64,000 bases of DNA, from assembly GCA_015179045.1 (NCBI GenBank), contig WHUZ01000002.1, positions 1,488,001-1,552,000 on the forward strand. The letters are read 5' to 3'. The stretch comes from Kalaharituber pfeilii. Taxonomy: Eukaryota; Ascomycota; Pezizomycetes; Pezizales; Pezizaceae. Of the stretch, positions 37,874 through 50,854 are shown one piece after another; within the stretch, counting starts at the first letter, position 1; each line of letters opens with the position of its first letter. Under the pieces are notes generated by a model. The model did not search any database, was not told where the DNA came from, and saw only the letters and a program-made list of their open reading frames with translations. The position numbers and the translations under genes were made by a program.

Positions 37874-40603
37874 ATGTCACTTATCCCCTACTCTCCACAG
37901 GACAGAGAATCTCGAGAAGTTGTCCTGTAAGTTCCATTCGGTAGATATGTCTAGCTGTTTGTCAGTTCAATGCAGCTCAGCCTCCGGGATGCAGCCGTTG
38001 AACTCGGCAGAGTGCTTAACAGCACAGAGTCTCAAATACCATTACTAACTCCAAACTTTACACCCATTAGACGACACCAGTCAACTCTGGTCCTCTACGA
38101 CCCTAAGCTCGGACAGTTAGCACTACGGGACCTTTCACCAGCTTCGAGAGCAATTGATACGTTCTCGGTATGTCCTTATTGCCATCGCCCTATATCAGAC
38201 GGCCATGAGAATCCTGCGGACATTCCACCCGGTGTCAATCATGTCGCGGACCCAGGTTTCGTTGACCGTGACTACTTTCGTATGCTGGAGGCAAGGTTAG
38301 ATTGGATACAACCCTTGAACCATAACTGAGAAGCCTACCTGCTAACACTAAATATAGTGCTGGACTGCCGATTCCTGGGCCTGCGCTGTCCTCTCAACGT
38401 GCCCCGCCATCTCCTACCCGACGAAGACTACCTCATCCAGTGAGCATAGATGATATCGGTGACCATCATGAGCCTGATCCACAAGAACACTCATCACCAC
38501 AGCAGAGTTCCACAGGAGGAATCTCGTCTGCTGCGTTCAGTCCCGGATACTTCGAGAGGTTCTAGTCACCTCCTTCACAAAGTGGTTTCTCTCAACTACT
38601 GGCGCTGATGTGTCCGCAGGTTCTTTGTCTCCGAAGGGGAATTAGGAAGAGGGGGTAAAGGTGTTGTGCTGTTGGTGCGGCATGTTCTTGACGGAGTATC
38701 TCTCGGACATTTTGCGTGCAAGAGAGTGCCCGTTGGTATGTATTATGGTGGAAGCATCAAACTGGCACAGAGCGCTGACAACATTAAGGTGACAACCATA
38801 ACTGGTTAGCAAAGGTCCTCACGGAGGTTCAACTTCTGCAACAGCTATCACATACAAATTTGGTATCATACAGACACGTCTGGCTGGAAAGCGTTAAAAT
38901 CACAAGTTTGTTGACCTCACAAAATGCTGAGAAGGGGTGCTGATTGGTTATGTATTAGATTTTGGCCCAAGTGTTCCGTGTGCTTTCATCCTTCAGCAAG
39001 TAAGTAATTCCCGGCCATACTTTCGTCCATTACTTATGAGTATCTTAGTATTGCAATGCTGGGGACCTGCACAAGTACATTTTGAAACCTCTAAATTCCG
39101 GTAGTGGCAACCGGAAAGAGGACCTCAGGGATCGAATGCGTAGACGTTCAAGGGGCCAGCCGGAATTACCAACTACGAATTACCGGAAGATTCCATTTGA
39201 GCATATTATATCTTTCTTTCGTGACATTGCCTCTGGTCTAAACCACTTGCATAGTAATGGATTCATCCACAGAGACCTGAAACCCTCAAATTGCTTATTA
39301 ACTGATTCGGGTGGGTCGGGTCAACTTCCAAGGGTACTTGTCAGTGATTTTGGTGAAGTCCAGATGGAAAATGCCATGAGGTCTTCAACAGGCGCAACAG
39401 GCACGATATCATATTGCGCACCTGAAGTCTTGCAGCGTGGTATGCGCCCCTTCAACTCCATTGATAGATTTACGCTAATAGCAGCAGTGGCACCTGGGGG
39501 TGCATTCGGAAATTTTACCACGAAATCTGACATTTTCTCACTCGGGATGATCCTGTATTTCATGTGCTTTGGGAATTTGCCTTATGAATGTGCGGACAGT
39601 TTGAACGAGGAGAATGAAGATCTGGACAAACTACGTGCTGAAATCTCTGCCTGGAAAGGAATGGTCGATAGGGAAAGGCTTCGCCCAGATCTTCCAGAGA
39701 AGCTTTACTTGTCATTAGAGAGGCTCGTTTCTCCGAACCCAACGCAGAGGCCCTCAGCCGAGGAAATTTTGTTTGGACTTAACCTCGGTATAGGTGAAGA
39801 TTCTTCTCTAGGAGTAAGTACAAACAGTGCTCTGTAGTTGCGTGCACTTGCTAATGGTGTAAGAAACGTCCTGTTGGATCACAAAGTAAAACAGAGGATG
39901 AAAGCTCAAGTAGCGTTGGTTTTCGGCGAATTTCACCAATTTCAGATACCCCCCCGCGTCATCACGCTCAAATTCTCCAAAGCCACGAAGCTACTCCACT
40001 TTTAACGACAGTGTAAAAAACACGAATGCAACTTCTGTTATTCCGAATCGGTCATCGAAACTTCGAGAACTGCCAATGTCACCTGAGAATCTCACTGCTG
40101 CAGCAGGAGAGGGCAAATCCACATCCACGTCCATGGCTACCACTACCGCTTTCAGTACCAATGATACTGGAAGTAATGTTGACTCCTCCTTGATCTTGCG
40201 TCCAAGGATAGATAGTCAGACTCTGAGGCTGTCGGAACTCCCAAGGGTACTACCCCCATTGACCAGGAGAGCACGAATCCTGGCAACGTTAAGGAGTGCC
40301 GAGTATATATATTTCCTCAGAGTATTTGTGTTTCTTCTTAAATCAGTAGCAATTTTACAACCATGTTCTCCACTGGCACCAAATCCTTGGCTATTGTATC
40401 CGTTGTTGGGCTTAGCAGCCCTCGACTTTGCTGGGTAAGTAAAACTGATGCTGTTGGTGAATTACCCTCAATTTATTAATTTAGGCTAACTGTTAAACCC
40501 ACATCACGCCAGTGTCAATATTCGGATGTCCATCATGCTTATGATTCTTCACCTTGGTATTCTGTACTTTGCAATAGCGTTTGGAACAATGTGTTTTTAT
40601 TAA
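37874..40603 (+). CDS. IKS1: IKS1-type serine/threonine kinase with C-terminal membrane segments; one-base frameshift
   Basis: Nine exons (37874-37926, 37981-38295, 38358-38558, 38620-38735, 38789-38905, 38959-38999, 39049-39813, 39864-40434, 40513-40603). The N-terminal part carries the VCPYCHRP zinc-knuckle-like block. The kinase domain is complete: glycine loop GELGRGGKGVV, lysine in HFACKRVPV, HRDLKPSN catalytic loop, SDFGEV (DFG) and CAPEVL (APE). After the kinase a Ser-rich linker leads to two hydrophobic segments (RVFVFLLKSVAILQP and NIRMSIMLMILHLGILYFAIAF), as expected for the family. In exon 8 the upstream frame reads to TAA at about 40014, while the correct family frame resumes one base over at the C7 run 39949-39955. 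An eighth C would restore it. As it stands the protein loses its membrane end. Function of IKS1 is poorly known. Confidence 0.88.
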
Positions 40604-41049
40604 TCACTTCCATTGACGCCCATTATATTATGCTCATGTACCCACTTTATGTATTAACCCCTCCAGCCCGTCATGTATACTAGTATTAATGTTGCAAAAA
40701 AACAGAAGGGAGAAATTACTGCTTCATTCGGAAAGACGCTTGTCAATGTATACGACTGCGTTTCAATTTTCTATCTGATAAATAGTTTTTATATACAGCT
40801 TCTTTCTGCTGCCACTTCGAAACTTGAAATGTACCATCACAACTTTCATGTTGCATAACCTGCAGATCAATATTAGTACTTGCTAGCGGCTTCTTGGCAG
40901 CAAACCCCTTTGCAGCACGCTCCAAGTTGATATGATAGCTACCCAAGCTCTGATCTCCCGAGAGCGCTGCTCGGCACTACCCTTGACCCGCGGCACCAAT
41001 TGACATACAGTCCTGCACAATCGCCTGTCCTCCCGAAATCGTCGCAGAT
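40604..41049. other. Intergenic between IKS1 and AP-2 sigma
   Basis: A 446-bp spacer holding the AP-2 sigma promoter; no gene or repeat recognised. Confidence 0.5.
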
Positions 41050-41633
41050 ATGGTGCTCTCATTCATTTTGATTCAGAACCGACAGTATGCGGCCCCGAAA
41101 GCACTCTCACTGGCTTCTCGTTTGCTGACCATTGATCGCTCATCTGCGCATGTTGTCTTTAGGGGCAAGACCCGCCTTGCGAAGTGGTACGCACCATACA
41201 ATGACGAGGAGAAGGTTAAGCTTAAGGGCGAGGTAAAATATCTCTTTATTCCAGCTGTTAGAGAGGGTTCTGATCTGACAATGCCCCTCTCCCTATTACC
41301 CAGGTCCACCGTCTTGTAGCCCCCCGCGACCAGAAATACCAGTCCAACTTCGTCGAGTTCCGCAACCACAAGATCGTCTACCGCCGCTACGCCGGCTTGT
41401 TCTTCTGCGTCTGTGTCGATGCCAACGACAACGAGCTCGCGTACCTCGAAGCTATTCATTTCTTCGTCGAAGTCCTTGACGCGTTCTTTGGTAATGTGTG
41501 CGAGCTAGATCTTGTATTCAACTTTTACAAGGTCTACGCAATCCTGGATGAAGTGTTTTTGGCCGGTGAAATTGAGGAGACAAGTAAGACGGTAGTATTG
41601 ACAAGATTAGAGCATCTCGATAAATTGGAATAA
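41050..41633 (+). CDS. APS2: AP-2 clathrin adaptor sigma subunit
   Basis: Three exons (41050-41084, 41163-41232, 41304-41633) give 144 residues; the family is 142-148. Starts [21 protein letters not shown], with the Gly-Lys-Thr-Arg-Leu block spanning the first intron. The longin-type core continues with [21 protein letters not shown] and [29 protein letters not shown], which is diagnostic for AP sigma chains. The sigma subunit helps bind dileucine signals in endocytic cargo at the plasma membrane. AP-2 rather than AP-1 is chosen from [19 protein letters not shown] and the EIEETSK segment. Confidence 0.95.
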
Positions 41634-43147
41634 TTAATGCATAGAGGTTAGAAAAATCGAACTCACTTGTTCGCTTTTTGTATATAGGTCTGATGGTGTT
41701 GGTTATTGGCGTCCATGGAATTGCTATAAACTATGTATGTTTGCCACTGGGCATAGACTTTACTCCATTGTACATATTTCGATATACCATAATGCATGTT
41801 ATAATTTACTTTCAAAATTAATTGGAATCTCAAAATAATAGTAATTACAACCCTTGGTGGAAGCTACTAGTATGTACAAATTTTTATGACAACTTTAATG
41901 CGACTGCGTCTGATTGTGCAGCAATTCGAACTTGATGATCAGAGAATCCACGGTCATGAGGCCGACAGCCATCGAACGCTATCAGAATCACGGGTTGCTG
42001 AGGATGCCATGGTGCTCAGCCAATCTGCAATCCCGTATCTGTATTTTGTTATGACGAAATCCTCCTAAGGCGGGCTTGTGAGCTTCAAGTGAGCGAGATT
42101 CTGTTTCGTGATCTGGTTAGGATTATGTGGCACCATGCATATATCTTCAACTGCATAAACCACTTTGCTTACATACTTGTACGCAAGTGACCACCCCCCC
42201 CGCAGAATTCCACTCGGTAACAGCTACCGCGGATCTCCATATCCTCGAGCCAAACATACCAACAAAAAAAGATTAATTTATCCGGGGAGGGACCGGCAAG
42301 CAATGGCAGAGTAAATTACCCAGGAGGTAATTGAAACTACTAGAAGCTCTTCAGCTCCCGGCGCAATGGGTTGATGTAACGGTAAGGAGAGACACTCCTG
42401 TTGGCGCACGTGTCAGGGAAACTCTTTGATAAAAGAGTGCTATGTGCAAATAGTTCACGGTGAACTCTAACACTCCCCTTAGCAGCCACGTTTTCGGCTG
42501 CCATCGCGGATTTTAAATCCATACACAAACAAGTCACATAGGGCACAAGTTTGAAAAATTGAAAAAAATAAAATAAAATAAAATAAAATAAAATAAAATA
42601 AAAGTTGTACACGAGCTCTCTCCACACCGAAGCCTATCCTATCCACCAGTTGCTTAATTTTAGAAGAAAACACATCTTGCTTTGGCTCAACTCAGCCGGG
42701 CTTTCTTCCGCGGACATATTATAGACTCCGGAGTCTCTATAAGAATCAACTCTCACCTAGCACAACTTGAATGTGCTTTAGACAGGAAGCAGGCCCCTCG
42801 TACCCACTGGCTTGTTTGTTTTTAAAGAGGAATAATAGCACCTCTTGCTTTGAATACACTACTCCGGTTGAATACATACGCAACAATTGCACCCCGGGAA
42901 CGAGTACTCCGTAGTCTCACTGGAGAAGGAGAACGAGAACAGTTATGCCACGGGAACAAAAGCACCCTACGATTACATGGCTAGCCTGCTTGGCACAGGT
43001 TATCTCATGACAGTGCGGCCGTACCGCTGTAGTAAGTAGTTAGGGTCCTGAACGCGTTATCAGATAACGCCTGGGCACAACAGCCTCCGCATATCGAGGC
43101 CCACAGAATACAAATCAACTTGGGCCCCAGTGCTATACGTTTCAAAC
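41634..43147. other. Intergenic with a pentanucleotide microsatellite
   Basis: The 1.5-kb region has no supported gene. Candidate frames are short and biased. The AAAAT array is listed separately. Confidence 0.5.
42562..42602. repeat. (AAAAT)n microsatellite
   Basis: About eight perfect tandem copies of AAAAT, intergenic between the AP-2 sigma and PSF3 genes. Confidence 0.95.
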
Positions 43148-43904
43148 ATGAGCTCGAATTACTACGATATTGATGCCATCCTGACAGACGCGCAGGTGAG
43201 TTCTTTCTGCACCCTCAAACAATAATCTCCCACTCCCGGATTCCCCCCAACTATCCCCCCATCCTCACATCCAATTAACCCCACTTTCCCCGCCAGAAAA
43301 TCCCGTGCACCTTCCACCTGCACATCCCCAACTTAGGCTACCTCGAGTCCCCGACCACGCGTGACATCCACCCGAACAGCACCCTCCTGCTCCCCCTCTG
43401 GCTCGCCGAATTCCTCGCACTCTCACAACCCAGCACGTCCTCCTCCACACCACTCATCACTCTTGACCTCCCCCCAGCATTATCCCCCCGTGTACAAAAC
43501 GCACTGAAAGCCGACCCCCGAAGCGTCGACCTCCGGAGTCTTGCGACACACTTTTACGCGCTGGGGTGCAGAGTGTTACAGCTGTTTGAGGAGGAGGAAT
43601 TGGGAGATATATTAGCAGAGAGCTTCAAGGTGCGGGCCAGGGAGGTCGCGGACCATGCGCATAACCCAAGAGGGGCGTTGGGGGAGGGGGCAGATTTTCT
43701 GAGGGGGCTGGACGAGATGGAAAGGCAGGGTGAGTATGAGATCTGCTCTTCGTCGGTGGTAGATATGTGTGGGTTGGAGGTGGAAAGATTTGTGCAGGTT
43801 CGGCTGACTAGTGAGGGTGATGGGGGTTGATAGTATTTCGAGCGGCACACGAGAGCGCGAAGCAGATGAAGGCGTTCATGGCTGACAGATCGGGGAGGAA
43901 GTAG
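43148..43904 (+). CDS. PSF3: GINS complex subunit PSF3
   Basis: Three exons (43148-43195, 43297-43729, 43834-43904) join in phase to 183 residues, typical for PSF3. GINS (Sld5, Psf1-3) binds Cdc45 and MCM2-7 to form the replicative CMG helicase. The N-terminus MSSNYYDIDAILTDAQ and the following KIPCTFHLHIPNLGYLE are the PSF3 B-domain signature. LLLPLWLAEFLA and the ALKADPRSVDLRSLATHFYALG helix come from the A-domain. The short last exon codes a basic tail (KAFMADRSGRK). The second intron donor is CAGG|GTGAGT; choosing the G-phase keeps the frame into exon 3. Confidence 0.92.
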
Positions 43905-45948
43905 TACTTGGACCCTTCCTGAATTATTGCACATTGCATGATTTTACAAATAGCAATCTGGCAGCTTACTGCGAAGGACCGGTCGATGAAGTGGCTGGAT
44001 CTTTTGATGCAAAGATGCAATAACTCATGGGGGAGGTAAGAGTAGTATGAGTTTGGCGATACGACTAGTCTCGTGCCCGCAATGTAACCGCCAACGACTC
44101 CTTTATAGAGTTTTACACACACATACATACAGGCCATATCTCACCGCTGTCCCCGGAAGGCCGGCATTTCACGGCCCGATGGTCGCTTTCCCCTTTACCT
44201 TGAATTCAAGTTACTTGATAGACACGCATACGCAGTATATACCAAAGTTAACATTCTGTAACGGTTGCAGAGGGGAGCGAGGACGACGATGTGCTTAGCG
44301 GGTGGGAGAAAGGAGTTATAGAAATGATACCATTAGCCGGGAAGAATACCAAAAAACTTTGAATGGTTTACGCTTGTCAATTGCGGCATCGCATATACCT
44401 GTTATGCACGGCACCCTTACGCCTTGATCGCCGAGTCACATTACCCTCAGTCTTCGGAAAGAAATTCTAGGTTGAGCGTGTTCCTGAAAAATTATTATAT
44501 GAATTCGCACAAATGAAATCTAATATTTGAATTCAAAAGGGAATAATCTACAGAAAATGCATACCCGGCAAGAGATAGCACCGGGTTGCTCATGCGTCCG
44601 ACAGTTTATCTTTTGCGGAGTTGTGGTAATTATGAAGAGGTCAGCGAGAGATTGGAAAATCGGGAACTTGCTTGCTAGAGTAAACGCGGATCTGATAAGA
44701 TTCTTGCTGAGCGATAACCCCACTTTGCCGAACATGTGATGTGCTTTCCGATTTCTAACTGCTCAGGCATCAAGTAAGAAACTTAATTAAGTGTATCTTG
44801 CAACTTAGATATTCCTGCATAAGACAAGTCATGAGGCTACTATAGTAATATTAGTCTTGTATTTTTGTTAATGATACACACAATGTTCAGGAAAACGAGA
44901 AATGAAGAAGCCTTTCTCACTATCGCAAGGGTACGTGTAGGTGACAACATCATCAATCATCCACTTTCAGATGTTTCAATTCTATCTCTCACCGGTCATT
45001 TGCTCAGCCCACCTCATTCAGGTATAAGTATTACTCCCTCTTATTGAAATCGACTGTAAGTCAGAATCAAAATTCTGATACCCTTAGCCTTACATGGTAA
45101 TGTAAACATGGATCGGGTCTGTTTGTGTTTTTATTTGATCCGAACACCCAGATGTGCTACAGCATCGTTACAGTACTATATTAGAAACTACTAGCATAGT
45201 CAACTAGACTAGGAATTAACTACCGGCACGCTAGAAACATCGTGATCAAGACCCTAAGCCCTAATGCGCACACCACCGGCTCAGTAGCAGGATCACCGTT
45301 AGTGAGAGTCTTGGCGCCCACAAATCCCACTGTGCACCGAAAAAGTCAACCCACACTATCAAGTAAGTCGACAACGATACCAACTGCCCCCCGCCCTCAC
45401 TAAACTTGCGACCACGATCACGAAAGTGACTTCTTCCGCTAAGATCATTTCTCTAGGTATGTTCGTATGGCATTTTCTTTTCGGCAGGAGGACAATTTTT
45501 AGAAAAGGGAGCTGCACGAAGGTTGGGATTGGGGAATGGGACTATGGGAGTAGGAGGGACGTGAGAAACGGCAACCGATGTGGATACCGATAAATTATAT
45601 CCGGGGGTCAATTTTCACGATTTTGAGTGAGGCGCTTCAGGAGTTGGAAAGGAGGGGGACTCTAAGAGGGGTGGCCGTTATTTGGGTGAGGCGTACAACT
45701 CAAGGCAATACACGGCATCTGATTACACGTTGGGATTGAGATACCTATGGCGTTGAAACAACGCCATTTTCTATTCTTCAAGATTCTACGGCATAAACCA
45801 AAAGATGACTATGTCACCTCCGTCTCACTCTCCCTAACTGTTAGATGCGGATATTTCGTCCATTTGTTTTTTCGCGTTTTGAAACTTTGTTCCGGCGTTT
45901 GTAACTAATACGAAGGATATGTTAGCTTCCTTTTGAAAATCCTCAATC
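43905..45948. other. Intergenic, no supported gene
   Basis: A 2-kb region with short random frames. The right 150 bp is T-rich and may include the 5' UTR, possibly with an unplaced intron, of the eS8 gene. Confidence 0.45.
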
Positions 45949-46575
45949 ATGGGTATCTCTCGCGACTCCCGCCACAAGCGCTCTGCAACCGGCGCTAAAC
46001 GCGCCATGTACCGCAAGAAGCGTGCATTCGAGCTTGGTCGTCAGCCTGCCAACACCCGTATTGGTACCAAGCGTATCCACATTGTCCGCACTCGTGGAGG
46101 CAATCGCAAGTTCAGGGCTCTCCGTCTCGACTCCGGCAACTTCTCATGGGGATCTGAGTCCATCGCCAAGAAAACCCGTATCATTGGTGTCGTCTTCCAC
46201 CCCAGCAACAACGAATTAATCCGTACCAATACCCTTACCAAAGCTGCCATAGTCCAGGTTGATGCTGCTCCTTTCAGGCAGTGGTATGAGGCTCACTACG
46301 GTCTTCCTCTCGGCAAGAAGCGAGGTGCGGCAAGGAAGGCTGAGGAGGAGAAGAAGGAGGAAGGTGGTGAAGAGGCAAAGAAGAGCAGGAAGGTTGAGCG
46401 AAAGCTTGCCGCCAGACAAGCCCACGCCAAGGTTGAGCCTGCCTTAGAAACTCAGTTCGCTGCTGGTCGTTTGTACGCCGCGGTCTCCTCCCGACCGGGT
46501 CAGAGCGGGCGATGCGACGGATACATTTTGGAGGGTGAGGAATTGGCCTTCTACCTCAAACAGCTGAGGAAGTAG
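45949..46575 (+). CDS. RPS8: 40S ribosomal protein eS8
   Basis: A single uninterrupted frame of 208 residues beginning [19 protein letters not shown], the invariant eS8 start. Other family blocks are [61 protein letters not shown] and the C-terminal [22 protein letters not shown]. The middle has the fungal lysine/glutamate-rich insertion (about residues 125-150). The protein is part of the small-subunit body. It has no intron in the coding region; yeast copies also lack one. Codon use is strongly biased to C-ending codons, as expected for a highly expressed gene. Confidence 0.97.
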   Translation: MGISRDSRHKRSATGAKRAMYRKKRAFELGRQPANTRIGTKRIHIVRTRGGNRKFRALRLDSGNFSWGSESIAKKTRIIGVVFHPSNNELIRTNTLTKAAIVQVDAAPFRQWYEAHYGLPLGKKRGAARKAEEEKKEEGGEEAKKSRKVERKLAARQAHAKVEPALETQFAAGRLYAAVSSRPGQSGRCDGYILEGEELAFYLKQLRK

Positions 46576-49159
46576 ACGCGCTGGTGGTGTTGGAGTTTCT
46601 CTTTTGTTTTCATTTTTTGTTCTTCGGTATTCCTGTATCCGCCGCGGCATATGAAAAAAGGATTGTGATTGTGTGCTGGGGTCAGAGGATTACAGGGAGA
46701 AGGAAGAAAGGAGTTGAGGCAACGGTTATTCACAGAAGAGCAAGCAGAACAAAAAGGAAGTAAGAAAGCATTCTGTCCTTCATGTGTGTATGTGATCTGT
46801 CTGTGCGCGCCGTCTATCTAGGTCATGTTTTTTTTTTTTAAAAAAAACCGTTTTTTTCTTCCCCATGGGTCTGGTTGGGTTGCTTTCATATTATTTTGCT
46901 ATAGGTTTCGCTCTACATTGTGTCCTTTCTATTTTTCATTTTTCCTCTTGTGGTTTAGTTTACGTATTTCATACATTTTTTTCCCTCTCGTAATTTGATC
47001 CACTTCGCCACAATCTTTGATCTATTTCCCTTGCTCATCCTCAGTGAAAAACAAATTCACCTGCGATTTGGAGACTGAGATTTCATCGTTATCACTCTCT
47101 CTTTGCTTTCGTAACCCTAGCACATATCCTATTATAGACAGGTGGTTGGACCCCTCGCCCTTCCCAATAAATAATAGTACAAAATTATGAGATTCATTCA
47201 ACTACAATTACAATCAACAGTACACAACCCCATAAAATCATTTCCATCATATCCGCCCCTGGTGGGAAATCATCTTCAAATATGGGTTCTCCAGCGCCCC
47301 GCATATTCGCCAGGATAGACTGTCGAAAATGCCATGGTGGAAGCTCATTTGACATACGCGAGGGGGTCTGCTTGTTCTCGTGCCCAGACTATTATTTCCG
47401 GCCTCTGCCTTGGGGTCTGCTGGGCTGCGACACCGCCGATTAGGAATTCGCCCGTCAAGACCAAAAGTCATCGAGATTAAACGTCGTGAGATTATAATTA
47501 TCCTTTAGTGAATAGTTAGTATGTACAATGAATTACCGGAGAAGCGGCAGAATAGTACTCAAATCCGGGCTAATCGGGAAAAGGTACTGGTCGAACAACT
47601 TGTGGACACCCGATTCGAGAAGCAGTCCATTTTGATAGGAATTATTTTTCAAGTTTCCGGTAACAGCATCCATGTTGGCAATCCAACACCCATAGTTGAA
47701 TTCAGTTCAGAGATTTTCTTTTTCCTACGAAAAATAAGCAGTCCAATTATGTCCTCCGGCTCGTCGTAACCAACACCATACACCCGTCCCGGCGATTTCA
47801 GACCTCTCTGACAAATTTATTATCTCCCTCTGAGATGTTGGATGAAATTACACGCTGAATCCATGGTTCATTGTTGACCCAGTTTGTACCTAGTGTTTGG
47901 TGAGCTTGGAAGCAACCATAGTACTACAGAGTACTTACTATCACACCGAGACGTTCATCAGCTATTGAGACCGTCCATTGCTGCAGGCTTTGCATACACT
48001 GGGATTGAAGGTGATGTCACCAGGGCAATATTGAGTGAGAAAATAGAGTTCTTCTCGATCACAGCATTATTTTAGACTAACTTTCTGGGGACTGTATCTG
48101 GCTTAGGCTCATCAAAGAAGTGGACGTTCGTGCCCTCGGTGGTCAATGGGGCCTAGTAAAGTGTTGCTACCGCACAGTCAGTACTCCTAGTACTAGCAGT
48201 GCCCCCGCCTCCCGACCGTGAGACGGAGTGGTGATGTGGGGTTCCATCAGGCCGTATGTGCTCTCTGAGAGAGGGCCCCACTAGCTTCGCTCGGGGGTCG
48301 ATACATTGTGAGTGGTGGGGGGTTTTAGCGTGGTGACTGCCGAGAGGATAAGCGAGCCAATGATAAATGTGCACTTACAGTAATGGCCCACCTTCTGATT
48401 GTGAGGCGCTACTCACTAGGTGTTACTGTGAACTGGCCTGCGCTTAGTGTAGCGGTTAACCTCTTGGTTAACTTAAGGAGTGTAGAATTGAGGGCGTGAG
48501 AAGCGAATGATGGAAAAGGGTTGTCCGGCACCTTTATGAAAGATGGTCTGTAATTCCCCGGTTTCACAAACATATCTGGTAGGCTCTAGCTGAGGATCCC
48601 TGTTACGAAACCGGCGTAAGTTGTTTTACTTTTCACATATGATTTATCACTACCCGGCCTACCGGTTTATGGAGGGGCCAGTCTGTAGCGATGTATACAT
48701 GCGATGGGTATGGGGGAGGAGGAAGGTGGATGCCTCAGTTGCGTTGTTGCTGAAGGGGGAAGTATGTATTGCACCATGTATATATAGGAAGCCTCCTCAA
48801 TCTATATTATACTCAAAAAGTTCTTAAGATTTTCGGCCCTTGAGAGAAAGAGTACCCTCTCATAATACTTGACTAGTAATTGTAGAAAAATATATACGGT
48901 GAGGAGAGTAAGACTTAAAAATAGGACTTAATTTTCTTAATTATCTATCAATACAAAACGGTACTTCCAGACTCATATAAATACACAAAGTTGCATAAAG
49001 ACAATAAACCACTGTCGCTAAGTGCATGCCCCACCTTATGGCCACTGTAGCTAAGTGCATGGCCTACTTCATGGCCCTCACTCTAGCGGTGCACCTTAGC
49101 GTGGTTTCCAACAGTAATACTTGCTACTCCTCTGTGTAGCTTATTGCATGACTGCAATA
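46576..49159. other. Repeat-rich intergenic region
   Basis: No intact gene in 2.6 kb. Two imperfect copies of a roughly 35-bp sequence containing gctaagtgcatg lie at about 49010-49075. Around 48605 a TGTTACGAAACCGG sequence followed by a TATA-like box (atatatagga, about 48780) resembles the start of a fungal LTR, but no matching end was found. Confidence 0.4.
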
Positions 49160-49546
49160 GCGGTATTCAGATTAGACTGTCCTCATATAAAATGGAATCC
49201 GGCGGACAAACCAGTTTATCCGGTCTGTAGTCTGAGTACCCTCTTGTGAAAATCGGATTTTTTGTCAAATCGGAAACTGGTTTTGGGTCCAAAAATCCAC
49301 CGGAATTTATGCACACCAAGTCCTGAATATTGCATCAAGGCCCGCAAAATGCATCATATATATGCAGTTGTCGCAAAAATCTAACCGGATTTTTTCTGCA
49401 AAAAAAAGCGAAAATAAACCGGTTTAACTGGTTTATAACATGAAAATACCAGATAAAATTTTGTATGGAGATGACCGGATTTTCCAGACTTGATAAAATT
49501 CTGAAATCCGGAAAATCTGACCAGATTTTTCTAATCTGAATACCGC
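49160..49546. mobile_element. 387-bp MITE with TA target duplication
   Basis: Both ends carry the same 17-bp inverted terminal sequence GCGGTATTCAGATTAGA (left 49160-49176; right, inverted, 49530-49546). Each end is flanked by TA (49158-49159 and 49547-49548), the target-site duplication of Tc1/mariner elements. The interior is AT-rich, has no coding capacity and is full of short palindromic CCGG/TTTT blocks such as aaaccggttt. It is a non-autonomous element; its helper transposase is unknown. Confidence 0.92.
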
Positions 49547-49587
49547 TAATGCTTATATGCATATATACAAGTAACTATCATACGTTG

Positions 49588-49824
49588 TGTTACGGGTTCA
49601 CCGCGACCGTAGTGTGGGCGGCCGGTGGAGCGCGCGAAAAGCGAAAAATGCAAGTGCATACGAAATGCGCATATGCGACGTAGGCGACATGCGACAGCCG
49701 AAAGGCGCTGCAATCGCATAAATGAGTACTATATGAGCTACGCAGGGGACTAGCGAGTATCGCTAGTCAAGTGTCTTTTTGACCTGGCGGACGGTAACTT
49801 TCTGCGTTTACCACCTCCGTAACA
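49588..49824. mobile_element. 237-bp solo LTR with 5-bp target duplication
   Basis: The element begins TGTTACGG and ends CCGTAACA, a perfect 8-bp inverted terminus with the TG...CA ends of LTR retrotransposons. It is flanked on both sides by CGTTG (49583-49587 and 49825-49829), a 5-bp target-site duplication. There is no internal coding region, so it is a recombination scar of a Ty3/Gypsy- or Copia-type element. It is younger than most repeats here because the duplication is perfect. Confidence 0.9.
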
Positions 49825-50854
49825 CGTTGCATGCATCGCATATGCACTCTACCGCACTGCCTGCCCTATGATTGTAAGCAACTCCAGCTGGCTCGTCAGG
49901 TCTAGTAATGATATAGTACCCTACCTAATTAGTAGCGGGTTAGCGAATCTCACTGATTGGTGGTTAAATGGTCTCTTGGAGATATAGGTATAACAATCTC
50001 ACACTATCTATATCTTCTAATGAACCAGTTAGAATATCAATTTCAGCTTTTAGTCTCTTTTCTTGATTTTTACCAGTAACTGCATTATATTTCGGATGTT
50101 TTGAACGGTCTATTATGTCTTGAAGATGTTCGTTATTAGCTACTTATACCTACTAGCTAGTAAAATAAGTATCCGGACATGGGATTCTTGCATATTATGC
50201 GATATGCAGAATTTAGCAGTAACTAGCATATTTTCGTATGCTTGGCTATGGGGCTAGTCCAAATTTCATGATAGAGTGTCCGAAGTTTATTACGTAAAGA
50301 GCTATTCGGACAGCTGACATAATGAAATTCGGACAGCTGACATAATGAATTTGACAGCTTCTAGTGAACTCCTGTAGATACCCCTGAGTATGCAGCAGCA
50401 GCATAAACGCAAGAACAAGGTACCCAATACAGTTTTCCCTTGCTATACCGGACCTCGTTGTACTGGAAACCTTGCTATACCGGATACTCTCAGGTTGCTA
50501 CATACCGCTCCCATACAAAACCCTCTTGCTATACCGGACGCACTAAGTATACCGGACCGGACAGGAATTGCCAGGCACTTACCCCCCTGTCTCCATACAA
50601 ATAATATTTGCTATATCGGATACACTAACACTGATACGTCCAATCTTGGCTATCGCACATTGCATTCATCTTCAGATGCTTACTAAACTTAACATTACAT
50701 ATTAAAATTAGGCTGTCGTTGTTCCCAATTACATTAATTTTGCTGCCCATCCCTATTCTGTTTTGCCAAGCATTTTATTCTATAACGGAACCTTGCTATA
50801 CCGGACGAAAAAGGCCAGATTTTACAGATCCGGTATGGCAAGGGAAAACTGTAT

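Noticed and set aside
48432..48475. Box-A-like tagtgtagcggttaa, possible tRNA or SINE head
   Set aside because: No box B at the expected distance and no cloverleaf; left as ordinary repeat-rich sequence.
48601..48900. Possible LTR starting TGTTACGAAACCGG with a TATA box
   Set aside because: No matching terminal CA end, no target duplication and no internal retroelement sequence nearby.
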